Positions 16,030 to 23,600 of a DNA stretch of 64,000 bases are shown in pieces (position 1 is the stretch's first letter; the number at the start of each line of letters is the position of its first letter). The DNA lies in the NCBI GenBank assembly GCA_035547835.1, contig DASZTW010000017.1, forward strand, positions 186,001 to 250,000, in the 5' to 3' direction. A model generated the notes under the pieces. It searched no databases. It was not told the origin of the DNA and saw only the letters and a program-made list of their open reading frames with translations. Position numbers and translations under genes: made by a program. This DNA is from Acidimicrobiales bacterium (GTDB lineage: Bacteria > Actinomycetota > Acidimicrobiia > Acidimicrobiales > Iamiaceae).

Positions 16030-17955
16030 GTGCGCTTCACCACGGCCACCGAGCCGATCGACGCCGACGACGCCACCATCCGCGCCGCGCTCGACCACGC
16101 CGACCTGCCGGCGCTGTTGACCGCGGTCGCCCACCTGACGGGCGACCGCCGCGTGCTCGATCCCCGCTTTCGTCCGCGTCCCGACCAACTGCTGATCCCC
16201 GACTACGGCGTCACAGCCGCCGACGCGGCAGAGGCCCGCGACCTCGCCGCCGCGGCGTTGGCCCGCCACCGCGACGCGGGCAATCCCGCTCCCGCACCCC
16301 TCCCCACCGAGGAGTTCCGTGAGCTGGTCCAGTTCCTGATCGGCGACGACCAGGCCGACGCGTACCTCCCGCTGCTCTGGGAGGAGTCGGGTCTCGGCGG
16401 CGATCTGCGCACCCCCACCTGGCACAAGGACGACCTCGCCCCCGACACCGAGTTCACCGTGGCCATCATCGGCGCGGGCATGTCGGGCATCGTCACCGGC
16501 CATCGACTCGGCCAGGCCGGCGTGCCCTATGTCGTGCTCGAGAAGAACGACGATGTCGGCGGCACGTGGTTCGAGAACCAGTATCCCGGTTGCCAGGTCG
16601 ACATCCCGAACCACATCTACAGCTACTCGTTCGCGCAGACCAGCGAATGGCCGAACCACTTCTCACCCCAGAAGGTGCTGCTCGACTACTTCCGCCAGTG
16701 CGCCGACGAGTTCGGCGTACGGCCTCACATCCGGTTCGGCACCCAGGTCGTGCGAGCCGACTTCGACGACGACCGTCAGGTGTGGAACGTCACGGTGCGG
16801 CCCACCGCCGGTGGTCCCGAGGAGACGATCGTCGTGCAGGCGGTCGTGAGCGCGGTCGGGCAGCTCAACCGACCCAAGTTCCCCGACATCGAGGGCCAGG
16901 AACGGTTCGCCGGGCCGTCGTTCCACTCGGCGCGCTGGCGCCACGACCTCGACCTCGGCGGCAAGCGGGTGGCGGTGATCGGCACCGGCGCGAGCGCCGC
17001 GCAGTTCATCCCTCCGGTGGCCGAGCAGGCAAGCGAGCTGCTGGTGTTCCAACGCACCCCGCCGTGGTTGGTGCCCGCGCCGACGTACCACGAGGACCTC
17101 CCCGACCCGCTGCGCTGGTTGCTCGGCCACGTGCCCGGCTACCTCGGCTGGTCGCGCACCTGGCTGTTCTGGCGTGCGCACGAGGGCCTCTTGCCGATGG
17201 CTGCCGTCGACCCCGACTGGCCGCATCAAGAACGGTCGGTCAGCCTCATGAACGACATCGTGCGGGAGATGTTCACCGCCGCGATGCAACTCGAGGTACC
17301 CGACCCGGAGCTGCTCGCGAAGATCTTGCCGACGTACCCGCCGATCGCCAAGCGGGTGGTGCTCGACGACGGCACGTACACCCGGGCGCTCGCCCGCGAG
17401 AACGTGCAGCTCATCACGACAGGCATCGCCGAGATCACCGAGAGCGGCGTCCGCACGACCGACGGGGTCGACCACGACGTCGACGTCATCATCTACGGCA
17501 CCGGCTTCACGGCGTCGGAGTTCCTGATGCCGATGGCCGTGACCGGCACCGGCGGCGTCGACCTGCACGAGCGTTGGGGTGGCGAGGCCCGGGCGTTCCT
17601 CGGCCTCACGATCCCCGGCTTCCCGAACCTGTTCCTCCTCTACGGGCCCAACACCAACATCGTCATCAACGGCAGCATCGTGTACTTCTCCGAGTGCGGC
17701 GCCGGGTTCATCGTCGAGGCGATCCGGACCCTGCTCGCTGGCGGCGCGCAGACCGTCGAGTGTCGCAAGGACGCGCACGACGCGTTCAACGAGCGGGTCG
17801 ACGCGGCCAATGCCCGCATGGCGTGGGGCGCGTCAAGCGTCAACAGCTGGTACAAGAACGCGTCGGGCCGGGTCGCGCAGAACTGGCCGTTCTCGCTGCT
17901 CGAGTACTGGGAGCAGACCCGCACGGTCGACCCTGCCGACTACGTCATCCGCTGA
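16030..17955 (+). CDS. Baeyer-Villiger monooxygenase, HAPMO-like
   Basis: A flavin monooxygenase of 641 residues that should insert oxygen next to a ketone using FAD and NADPH. The first Rossmann motif is GAGMSG (148-153), the second GTGASA, and between them sits the Baeyer-Villiger fingerprint FAGPSFHSARW (293-303; F-x-G-x3-H-x3-W). The extra 140 residues before the FAD domain, and the total length, match 4-hydroxyacetophenone monooxygenase rather than the shorter cyclohexanone type. The GTG at 16030 follows AAGGGGG. The very long frame upstream is a GC artefact. The gene stands alone. Confidence 0.93.
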   Translation: MRFTTATEPIDADDATIRAALDHADLPALLTAVAHLTGDRRVLDPRFRPRPDQLLIPDYGVTAADAAEARDLAAAALARHRDAGNPAPAPLPTEEFRELVQFLIGDDQADAYLPLLWEESGLGGDLRTPTWHKDDLAPDTEFTVAIIGAGMSGIVTGHRLGQAGVPYVVLEKNDDVGGTWFENQYPGCQVDIPNHIYSYSFAQTSEWPNHFSPQKVLLDYFRQCADEFGVRPHIRFGTQVVRADFDDDRQVWNVTVRPTAGGPEETIVVQAVVSAVGQLNRPKFPDIEGQERFAGPSFHSARWRHDLDLGGKRVAVIGTGASAAQFIPPVAEQASELLVFQRTPPWLVPAPTYHEDLPDPLRWLLGHVPGYLGWSRTWLFWRAHEGLLPMAAVDPDWPHQERSVSLMNDIVREMFTAAMQLEVPDPELLAKILPTYPPIAKRVVLDDGTYTRALARENVQLITTGIAEITESGVRTTDGVDHDVDVIIYGTGFTASEFLMPMAVTGTGGVDLHERWGGEARAFLGLTIPGFPNLFLLYGPNTNIVINGSIVYFSECGAGFIVEAIRTLLAGGAQTVECRKDAHDAFNERVDAANARMAWGASSVNSWYKNASGRVAQNWPFSLLEYWEQTRTVDPADYVIR

Positions 17956-18055
17956 CAGCTCTGCCCGAGGCCCCAGTCGCCGCCTTGGATCGAGCGGCGC
18001 GTCGCCGCGCGCCGGACGCCTGACCGATCGTGGTCGCGCCTGTTGGCGTCGCGCT

Positions 18056-18115
18056 GGCCGGGCAGTCGCGGGCCGGGCAGCCGCGGGCCGGGCAGCCGTG
18101 GGCCGGACGGCTGCC
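18056..18115. repeat. 15-bp tandem repeat ending in a hairpin
   Basis: Three units of GGCCGGGCAGCCGCG (18056-18100, with single changes) run into a hairpin with a perfect 9-bp stem, GGCAGCCGT / ACGGCTGCC (18091-18115). It lies about 100 bases after the monooxygenase stop and may help end its transcript. Confidence 0.7.
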
Positions 18116-18238
18116 CCACCCGCACCGGCCCGTCGGGATCTTTTCGCCCGAATCGCTTCATCGTGCGTTTGTGAAGCCGATGGGAAGGGCAGACGTCCGC
18201 CCGGACCGACTGCGGCTCGCCAATGACGCCGACCGCAC

Positions 18239-18273
18239 GGAACACGACCCGCTCACGTGGAGCGGGTCGTTCC
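18239..18273. terminator. Strong hairpin between convergent genes
   Basis: A perfect 11-bp stem ACGACCCGCTC / GAGCGGGTCGT with loop ACGTG, extended by GGAA/TTCC outside a one-base bulge. It sits in the 462-base gap between the convergent monooxygenase and TY-Chap-like genes, where a bidirectional terminator is expected. No T-tract is present. Confidence 0.6.
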
Positions 18274-18321
18274 GCGTCCCGGCCCCTTCACCGCACCCGA
18301 CCGGGTCGGGGGCCAGGGGGC

Positions 18322-18362
18322 CGGGCCGAGATCCGACCGTATCGGTGGGATGGTCGCCCGAC
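18322..18362. repeat. Dispersed palindrome family A, copy 1
   Basis: A roughly 40-bp near-palindrome: left arm CGGGCCGAGATCCGACCG, right arm CGGTGGGATGGTCGCCCG. The other four copies are near 19062, 20119, 24793 and 26938. This copy lies in the 3-prime flank of the TY-Chap-like gene. Confidence 0.75.
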
Positions 18363-18417
18363 ATGCGCGGCGGGGCGGGGAGGGGTGCCGGTCACCACCG
18401 CGAAGGTCTCGGCGATG

Positions 18418-18972
18418 TCAGACCCGGTCCGAGTCGCAGCCGCACTCCAGGTCACCCCAGCGGCTGAAGACCTCGGTGAGGTCCACATCCCAGATCTCGT
18501 GCAAGGTGCGGACGGCCAGCTCGCTCAGCAGCGCCGGGGGCCAGCCGTCGGCGACGTCGACCAGCTTGAAGAAGTTCGGATGCCCCGGGGCGGCGGTCGG
18601 CAGCTCGAGCACCGGAAGGTCGGGCGTGTCCCACCCGAGCCGCAGCAGGCCCGCCTGTTCGACCGCAGGCAGCTCATGGCGCCGCGGCCCGCACCTGGGC
18701 CCGCACCGCCTCGAGGCAGCCGCTTCGGCCATGATCTGACCCTCGGGGCAGTGTGCGAACTGGACGAAGACGTCGTCGTCCCGAGCGACGTCGAACACGA
18801 TGTACCAGCCGGGAGTGGCAAGCAGCGCAGCGAGCTCCTCCTCGATCTCGATCAGCGCTTCGGTCCAGGTTCGTGCGCAGAGTTGCAGGCCGTGGACCGC
18901 GGGCGACTCGAACAACCGGCCGGCTGGTTCGGCGCACCGATCCGCCGCCGATTCCTGTGGGCTCTCGACCAT
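18418..18972 (-). CDS. TY-Chap domain-like protein
   Basis: A 184-residue soluble protein. Its middle and end (VQFAHCPEGQIMAEA, LGWDTPD, HPNFFK, LAVRTLHEIWDV) resemble the TY-Chap/YbjN-like peptide-binding domain common in actinobacteria, where it is thought to act as a chaperone-like module. The assignment is from pattern memory, not a search. The ATG at 18972 is fixed by AGGAGG 5 bases upstream; the frame stays open further up through repeat A copy 2, which should not be counted as coding. Confidence 0.6.
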   Translation of the reverse strand: MVESPQESAADRCAEPAGRLFESPAVHGLQLCARTWTEALIEIEEELAALLATPGWYIVFDVARDDDVFVQFAHCPEGQIMAEAAASRRCGPRCGPRRHELPAVEQAGLLRLGWDTPDLPVLELPTAAPGHPNFFKLVDVADGWPPALLSELAVRTLHEIWDVDLTEVFSRWGDLECGCDSDRV

Positions 18973-19044
18973 GGCCGCCTCCTGGCTCGCCTCCACCAGC
19001 CAGTACGCGGCGGCCGTGACGATCGCCGGACCACCCCGCCGCCC

Positions 19045-19103
19045 GTTCCAGCTGTCGAGGCTGGGCGGAAATCCGACCGCAACGGTGGGATCGTCGCCCA
19101 ACC
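19045..19103. repeat. Dispersed palindrome family A, copy 2
   Basis: Core 19062-19100: TGGGCGGAAATCCGACCG then CGGTGGGATCGTCGCCCA. The preceding 17 bases (GTTCCAGCTGTCGAGGC) are also identical to those before copy 3, so these two copies share a longer unit of about 60 bases. Confidence 0.85.
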
Positions 19104-19144
19104 CGTCCGCCGCGGAGGGCGTCGGCGCTCCGTCGGCCCGCCGG

Positions 19145-19981
19145 TCAGCCGACCTTCGTCCAGGTTCCGCAGTCTTCGCTCTGGAAGTAAGCGCTGTCGA
19201 TGACGATGGTCACCGGACCGGTGGCGTTGTCGTTGTCGGCGATGTTGCTCGTGTCCGACGAATTGAGCTTCGCCCAGTAGCAGCCGGACCCGCCATCGGT
19301 GTGGTACTTGCCCGGCTGGATGTCGTGACCGACCTCGAACAGGCCGTCGGAGAACTGGCTCTGCTTGAGCCCGCCGAGCATCTGATCGAGTTGCTGCTGC
19401 TGCTGGTCGAGGCTCGCGGCGCGCTGGTTCAGGCTCTGCTCACGCTGGTCGAGCGCCTGCTTGCGCTGGGCGTCTCGGGCGTCGACCTGCTGCTGGGCGT
19501 GCTGCACCGCGGTCGCCGCGGTCTTCTTGGCGTCGGAGAGATCGTGGCGAGTGTCGGACAGCTTCCCTGCGGCGGTCTGCGCGTCGGCCTTCAGCGTGAC
19601 GATCTCACGGTCCCGGGCCCGCACGTGCTGATGCTGCGTGTCGGCTTGGTGCTCGGCAACCGCGAACGCCACGCCCCCGACGGCCAGGCAACCGACCGCG
19701 AAGAGTGCCGCCGCCTGCAGTCGCACCGGTCGGGACCACCAGTGAGGCCGTGGGTCGCCCGTCTTCGTCAGGTCGGGCGCCGGCGGCGGGTCGGCGGACG
19801 GCCAGACCTGGGGGTGCGGCAGGTCGGGCGCCGGCGGCGGGTCGGCGGACGGCCCGGCCGGCGGGGCACCCGGGGCCGCCACCTGGTCCGGCACCTCCGT
19901 CACCTGCGGTCTCACGCCGGGCGCGGTTGCCTCCGGCGCCGGCGCGTTCTTTCGTCGCAGTTGGAACCGCTTCTCGCCCAC
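19145..19981 (-). CDS. Membrane protein with coiled coil and C-terminal secreted-type domain
   Basis: A 278-residue protein: a Pro-rich cytoplasmic N-terminus of about 80 residues, one membrane helix (LQAAALFAVGCLAVGG), a Gln/Asp/Ala-rich coiled coil of about 100 residues, and a C-terminal module with FEVGHDIQPGKYHTDG, GCYWAKL and DCGTWT, a pattern seen at the end of many actinobacterial secreted proteins. Function unknown. The N-terminal part repeats SADPPPAPDL exactly, encoded by a near-perfect 30-bp direct repeat (19772-19861). The GTG at 19981 follows AAGGGGG. Confidence 0.75.
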   Translation of the reverse strand: MGEKRFQLRRKNAPAPEATAPGVRPQVTEVPDQVAAPGAPPAGPSADPPPAPDLPHPQVWPSADPPPAPDLTKTGDPRPHWWSRPVRLQAAALFAVGCLAVGGVAFAVAEHQADTQHQHVRARDREIVTLKADAQTAAGKLSDTRHDLSDAKKTAATAVQHAQQQVDARDAQRKQALDQREQSLNQRAASLDQQQQQLDQMLGGLKQSQFSDGLFEVGHDIQPGKYHTDGGSGCYWAKLNSSDTSNIADNDNATGPVTIVIDSAYFQSEDCGTWTKVG

Positions 19982-20451
19982 TGTTCGAGCCCCCTTGCGG
20001 TGTGGGACCAGGCGGTCCACACCTTTTGTCGCTTCCTCTGGCCGTACGCCACCGCCGTGACGAGATCGGGGGCATCCGGGTCCAAGTCGCCCCGTCGCCC
20101 CGTTCCAGCTGTCGAGGCTGGGCGGACATCCGACCGCAACGGTGAGATTGTCGCCCAACCAGCGCGGCAGGTCCGGCGTGGGGGCGGCGACGGTGCGTGT
20201 CCCGTCCTGGGTGACGTGCCACAGTGCAAGCGTGTCGAGAGACATGAGCTCGAGGCGACGGAGCCACCGGTGACGAGGTCGAGGTCGCGGGTCGTCACGA
20301 TCGCCGCGGCGCTCACCTTCGCAACCGGGGTGGTCCGCCCGCGGCCATGTCGCCAGGGCGCGCGCCGATGGGTGGAACGGGAACGGGCGCCGGTAGCGTC
20401 CCCGTTCGGCTCGCTGGGCCGGCCGTACCACCACCGACGCAAGGGGGCGAC
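19982..20451. other. Intergenic region with repeat A copy 3
   Basis: No gene is firmly supported in these 470 bases. On the minus strand an ATG at 20245 opens MSLDTLALWHVTQDGTR, which reads like the start of a protein, but runs at once into the dispersed palindrome and on into the next gene's frame. It may be a truncated relic. The plus-strand leader of the isochorismatase-fold gene ends with AAGGGGGCG before its ATG. Confidence 0.45.
20102..20160. repeat. Dispersed palindrome family A, copy 3
   Basis: Core 20119-20157: TGGGCGGACATCCGACCG then CGGTGAGATTGTCGCCCA. With its flank it matches copy 2 at nearly every position over about 60 bases. Confidence 0.85.
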
Positions 20452-21003
20452 ATGACGAGCGCGCTGTTGTTGATGGACCTGCAGGCCGGGATCGTCGATC
20501 GCTTCGGGGCCGACGAGGGCTACACGGCACGGATCCGCGACACGGCCGCGACCGCACGGTCAGCCGCCATCCCGGTGATCTGGGTGACGGTCGGGTTCCG
20601 TGAGGGGCACCCGGAGGTATCCGCACGCAACAAGTCGTTCCGCGCACTCGCCACGTCGGGGGGCCTGACCGGCGGCCCCGCCACCGAGGTCCATCCGGCG
20701 CTGGCTCCCGCGCCGGCCGACATCCAGGTCCGCAAGCGGCGGGTCAGCGCCTTCACGGGCAGCGACCTCGACGTGGTGCTGCGCGGCGTCGACGCCGACA
20801 CGTTGGTGCTCGCCGGCATCGCCACCAGCGGCGTGGTGCTGTCGACGGTCCGCCAGGCGGCCGACCTCGACTACCGCCTCGTGGTGCTCGCCGACGGCTG
20901 CCTCGACGCCGACGACGAGGTGCACCGCGTGCTCACCACGAAGGTGTTCCCGCGCCAAGCCGACGTGACCACCGCGGCCGAGTGGGTCACAACGCTCGGG
21001 TGA
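20452..21003 (+). CDS. Isochorismatase-fold hydrolase lacking the usual cysteine
   Basis: A 183-residue cysteine-hydrolase-superfamily protein. The Asp of the usual triad is present (LLLMDLQ) and a Lys follows (VRKRRVSAF). The segment that normally reads G-x-x-T-x-x-C-V reads GIATSGVV here, so the nucleophilic Cys is replaced by Val. True isochorismatases such as PhzD also lack the Cys and act on vinyl ethers, whereas nicotinamidase-like members need it. So isochorismatase-like chemistry or another substrate is possible, amidase chemistry unlikely. RBS AAGGGGG precedes the ATG. Confidence 0.85.
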   Translation: MTSALLLMDLQAGIVDRFGADEGYTARIRDTAATARSAAIPVIWVTVGFREGHPEVSARNKSFRALATSGGLTGGPATEVHPALAPAPADIQVRKRRVSAFTGSDLDVVLRGVDADTLVLAGIATSGVVLSTVRQAADLDYRLVVLADGCLDADDEVHRVLTTKVFPRQADVTTAAEWVTTLG

Positions 21004-21059
21004 CCGCCGGCTGTCGTGGACCAGAGCGGGCGAGCGAATCCGCTCGATAGCCTGCCGCG

Positions 21060-21476
21060 ATGGCAGACATGCACGACTTCAACGCCCGGATCATCGACGA
21101 GTTCCGCGCCAACGGCGGCAAGGTCGGCGGCGATTTCGAAGGCGCTCCGCTGCTGTTGCTGCACTCCACCGGCGCCAAGTCGGGCCAGGAGCGCATCAGC
21201 CCGGTCATGTACCAGGCCGTCGGCGACGGCTACGCCGTGTTCGGTTCGAAAGGTGGTGCGCCGACCAACCCCGCGTGGGTGCCCAACCTGGTCGCCAACC
21301 CCGACACCACGATCGAGGTCGGTGCCGACACCGTGGCGGTGACGGCCCGTGTCGCCGGAGGCGACGAACGCGACCGGATCTGGTCGCAGCAGAAGGAGTC
21401 GTTCCCGCAGTTCGCCGAGTACGAGGCGAAGACCGACCGTCAGATCCCCGTCATCGTGCTCACCCCCAAGCCCTGA
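21060..21476 (+). CDS. Deazaflavin (F420)-dependent nitroreductase-family protein
   Basis: A 138-residue split-barrel protein of the Ddn family, which uses reduced F420 to reduce quinones or nitro compounds. Typical elements are LLLLHSTGAKSG, the SKGGAPTNPAWVPNL stretch that lines the cofactor, and the ending IPVIVLTP. ATG at 21060, 56 bases after the isochorismatase-fold gene on the same strand. It is consistent with an F420-making actinobacterium. Confidence 0.9.
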   Translation: MADMHDFNARIIDEFRANGGKVGGDFEGAPLLLLHSTGAKSGQERISPVMYQAVGDGYAVFGSKGGAPTNPAWVPNLVANPDTTIEVGADTVAVTARVAGGDERDRIWSQQKESFPQFAEYEAKTDRQIPVIVLTPKP

Positions 21477-21559
21477 CCGATCCCGCTGCCGCGGCCGCCT
21501 TCGGCGCGCCGGCTGCGGTCGGCTGGGGGTGCGTCGGGACCAGCGCTCGTCAGGCGGCC

Positions 21560-21597
21560 GCTCGCGGGGACCGGGCTGACCCGACGCTCATTGCTGG
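21560..21597. repeat. 38-bp direct repeat, copy 1
   Basis: Identical to 21634-21671, offset by 74 bases. On the minus strand each copy begins with the last codons and stop of a frame ending in two glutamines. Confidence 0.9.
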
Positions 21598-21633
21598 GCG
21601 TGATGCTCGACGAATGTCTTGAACGCGTCGTTG
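21588..21633 (-). pseudogene. Remnant of a gene end
   Basis: On the minus strand this stretch encodes NDAFKTFVEHHAQQ and a stop, the kind of C-terminus a short DUF2510-type protein might have, with no start or body. It lies just downstream of an intact gene that also ends EHQQ and shares the same 38-bp trailing sequence. I read it as the leftover of a duplication or deletion; the evidence is thin. Confidence 0.35.
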
Positions 21634-21671
21634 GCTCGCGGGGACCGGGCTGACCCGACGCTCATTGCTGG
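21634..21671. repeat. 38-bp direct repeat, copy 2
   Basis: The second copy, covering the stop and 3-prime flank of the DUF2510 gene at 21662-22090. Confidence 0.9.
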
Positions 21672-22090
21672 TGCTCGGTCCAGGCTGATCCGTCCCACCA
21701 CCGTTGCCTCGAGGGATCGCGCGGGTCGGTGTACCAGCCCGGCGGGGGCGCGACCGAGACGGGCGCGGCCGGGGTCGGGCGTTGGGGCGGCGGCACGCCG
21801 TAGGCACCCGGCCCGAAGCCCGGGTCGCCACCGGCTCGGGCCATGACCTCCACCAGACGCGGCCGCGCGGCGGCGAGGTACACGATCGACGCGATGAGCC
21901 CCACGATCCCGAACAAGAAGAACCCGACCACGATCAAGATGATGTAGGTCGACTTGGCCGAGCCGATCTGCTGCCAGGCCCAGTCCGGCCGACTGGCCGC
22001 GTCGATCAGGGCCCACAACGGGAGCACCAGCCCCATCACCAGGATCACCAGCACGATCAGGATCACAGGCCCCTCGACAAATCCCACCAC
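21662..22090 (-). CDS. Membrane protein with C-terminal DUF2510
   Basis: A 142-residue protein with membrane segments at about 7-29 and 47-72, a Pro-rich linker, and the actinobacterial DUF2510 motif PPGWYTDPRDPSRQRWWDG close to the end. The N-terminal half resembles DUF2516-like membrane proteins. DUF2510 is thought to be an anchoring or interaction motif; the role is unknown. GTG start. Its stop lies inside a 38-bp direct repeat. Confidence 0.8.
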   Translation of the reverse strand: MVGFVEGPVILIVLVILVMGLVLPLWALIDAASRPDWAWQQIGSAKSTYIILIVVGFFLFGIVGLIASIVYLAAARPRLVEVMARAGGDPGFGPGAYGVPPPQRPTPAAPVSVAPPPGWYTDPRDPSRQRWWDGSAWTEHQQ

Positions 22091-22168
22091 CTCGCCCGCT
22101 CCCCTTCGATCGCCCGCGGACCCGGCAGCCCGCCGGACTACCCACGAACGCTACTGCTCGCCCCGCCC

Positions 22169-22225
22169 CAACCGTTCTGGGCTGCTTTCTACGCGCTGGG
22201 ACGCGTAATTCTCAGCCCAGAACGG
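22169..22225. repeat. 57-bp palindromic element, copy 1
   Basis: Terminal inverted arms CCGTTCTGGGCTG / CAGCCCAGAACGG and an inner arm TACGCG / CGCGTA. Identical over 57 bases to 22961-23017. This copy is just downstream of the acetyltransferase stop. Confidence 0.95.
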
Positions 22226-22257
22226 ACGGGTGGGAGGACGGGTGGGAGGACAGGTGG

Positions 22258-22851
22258 CTAGCGGAGGTCGCGGATGACACGGGCGGGGTTGCCCACCGCC
22301 AGCACGTCGGGTGGGAGGTCGCGCGTCACCACTGCCCCGGCGCCGACCACCGTGTTGGTGCCGATGTGGACGCCGGGCAGCACGATCACGCCGCCGCCGA
22401 GCCAGACGTTGTCGTCGATTGTGATCGGCTCGGCCCACTCCCACCTGGCGCGGCGGGCGTCGGCATCGAGCGGGTGCGTAGCGGTCAGAAGTTGCACGTT
22501 GGGGCCCATCTGCACGTCGTCGCCGATCGTGATCGGCGCCACGTCGAGGGCGACGAGGCCGTAGTTGGCGAAGCAGCGGTCGCCGATGCGGACGTTGGTG
22601 CCGTAGTCGCAGTAGAACGGCGCCCGGATGCCGGTGTCGACGCCGAGCGAGCCCAACAGCTCGCCGAGGATGCGGCGCCGTTCCTCGCCGTGGTCGTCGC
22701 CGGTGGCCGAGTTGAACGCGTCGCGCAGCCGGCGGGCCCGTTGCGCCGCAGCCACCAGCTCGGGATCGTCGGCCAGGTAGGGGTCGCCCGCGAGCATCCG
22801 CTCGCGGTGCGTCCGTGGATCGTCGGGTCCCGGGATCGCCTTGTCCGCCAT
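22258..22851 (-). CDS. Maltose/galactoside O-acetyltransferase family
   Basis: A 197-residue left-handed beta-helix enzyme that transfers acetyl from acetyl-CoA to a sugar or similar hydroxyl. The N-terminal Maa-type segment (RERMLAGDPYLADDPELV) is followed by hexapeptide repeats; the catalytic His is in LLTATHPLD, and the end GAGAVVTRDLPP / VGNPARVI is typical. The ATG at 22851 is chosen; the frame upstream is low-complexity Gly/Ala. No clear Shine-Dalgarno. The gene is bracketed by two identical 57-bp palindromic elements. Confidence 0.92.
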   Translation of the reverse strand: MADKAIPGPDDPRTHRERMLAGDPYLADDPELVAAAQRARRLRDAFNSATGDDHGEERRRILGELLGSLGVDTGIRAPFYCDYGTNVRIGDRCFANYGLVALDVAPITIGDDVQMGPNVQLLTATHPLDADARRARWEWAEPITIDDNVWLGGGVIVLPGVHIGTNTVVGAGAVVTRDLPPDVLAVGNPARVIRDLR

Positions 22852-22960
22852 CCCGTCAGCGTGCCAGAGCGACTCCCGCCGGCCCCACCCGCCGGCCCCG
22901 CCCGCCGACCCCACCCCCTCGGCCCCGCCCGCCGGCCCCACCCCCTCCGTGGCCGGCATC

Positions 22961-23017
22961 CAACCGTTCTGGGCTGCTTTCTACGCGCTGGGACGCGTAA
23001 TTCTCAGCCCAGAACGG
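22961..23017. repeat. 57-bp palindromic element, copy 2
   Basis: Identical to 22169-22225. It lies between the acetyltransferase start and a headless gene fragment, and so sits at a probable break point. Confidence 0.95.
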
Positions 23018-23028
23018 GATCAGGTCAG

Positions 23029-23241
23029 ATGCGGTCACAGAACCACTCGTCGAAGACGAGCAACTACATCGTGGACGTCACAGCCGACTCGGCCGACGGC
23101 ACCACGCAGATCGACTCCGGAACGGCCGCGGCGAACGACCTCGCTCCGGGCCAGTCCACCGACCAGACCGCCCAGTTCACCAAGGCGCTGCCGGCGGGAG
23201 CCACATGCAAGGTCGCGAACGTGACCCGCTACGCGTCGTGA
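23029..23241 (+). pseudogene. Truncated secreted FxLYD-like protein, C-terminal part
   Basis: About 70 codons (NHSSKTSNYIVDVTA, LAPGQSTDQTAQF, GATCKVANVTRYAS) that look like the last beta-sandwich half of actinobacterial secreted proteins with an FxLYD-type domain. The signal peptide and the first half are missing; the readable part begins 12 bases after the 57-bp element. An ATG at 23029 would allow translation of the stub. The stop overlaps the next start as GTGA, which suggests the original operon end is intact. Confidence 0.6.
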
Positions 23242-23510
23242 GGCGCGTGCTCCCACAGACGCTGTCAGAGCTGGCAACGTTCGGCACGGTGGCTGCGATC
23301 GCGCTGCTCCCGCTGATCGAGAGGCGCGATCGCAGCTGCCGAATCGCTGAGCGGACCGGACAACCGTGTCCGCTGTGCGGAGGCACCCGGGCCGTGCATG
23401 CGCTCCGGCACGGCAACGTCCCCACCGCATGGTCGGCGAACAAGTTGGTCACTGCGGCCGCCGCGGTCGGCGTAGCCGCCTTGCCCACGACGGTCCTACG
23501 CCGCGTGTGA
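23238..23510 (+). CDS. DUF2752 small membrane protein
   Basis: A 90-residue protein with the DUF2752 signature CPLCGGTRAVHALRHGN followed by A-x-x-x-N (AWSANKL), and short hydrophobic stretches before and after. Its function is unknown. The GTG at 23238 overlaps the stop of the preceding fragment (GTGA), so it was translated together with that gene. It appears short at the C-terminal end compared with many DUF2752 proteins. Confidence 0.7.
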   Translation: MRRVLPQTLSELATFGTVAAIALLPLIERRDRSCRIAERTGQPCPLCGGTRAVHALRHGNVPTAWSANKLVTAAAAVGVAALPTTVLRRV

Positions 23511-23531
23511 CCGCGGCCAGCGTGTGCCCGG

Positions 23532-23585
23532 CGAACTGGGTGGGGTCTGGTCGCTGGAGCGACCACAACGCCCCGGTTCGGGATC
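23532..23585. repeat. Dispersed hairpin family B, copy 1
   Basis: Outer ends CGAACTGGG and CCCCGGTTCGGGATC enclose a hairpin GTCGCT-GG-AGCGAC. A related copy is at 24039-24096. Both lie just downstream of minus-strand genes. Confidence 0.6.
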
Positions 23586-23600
23586 TTGGGGGTTGGCCGC

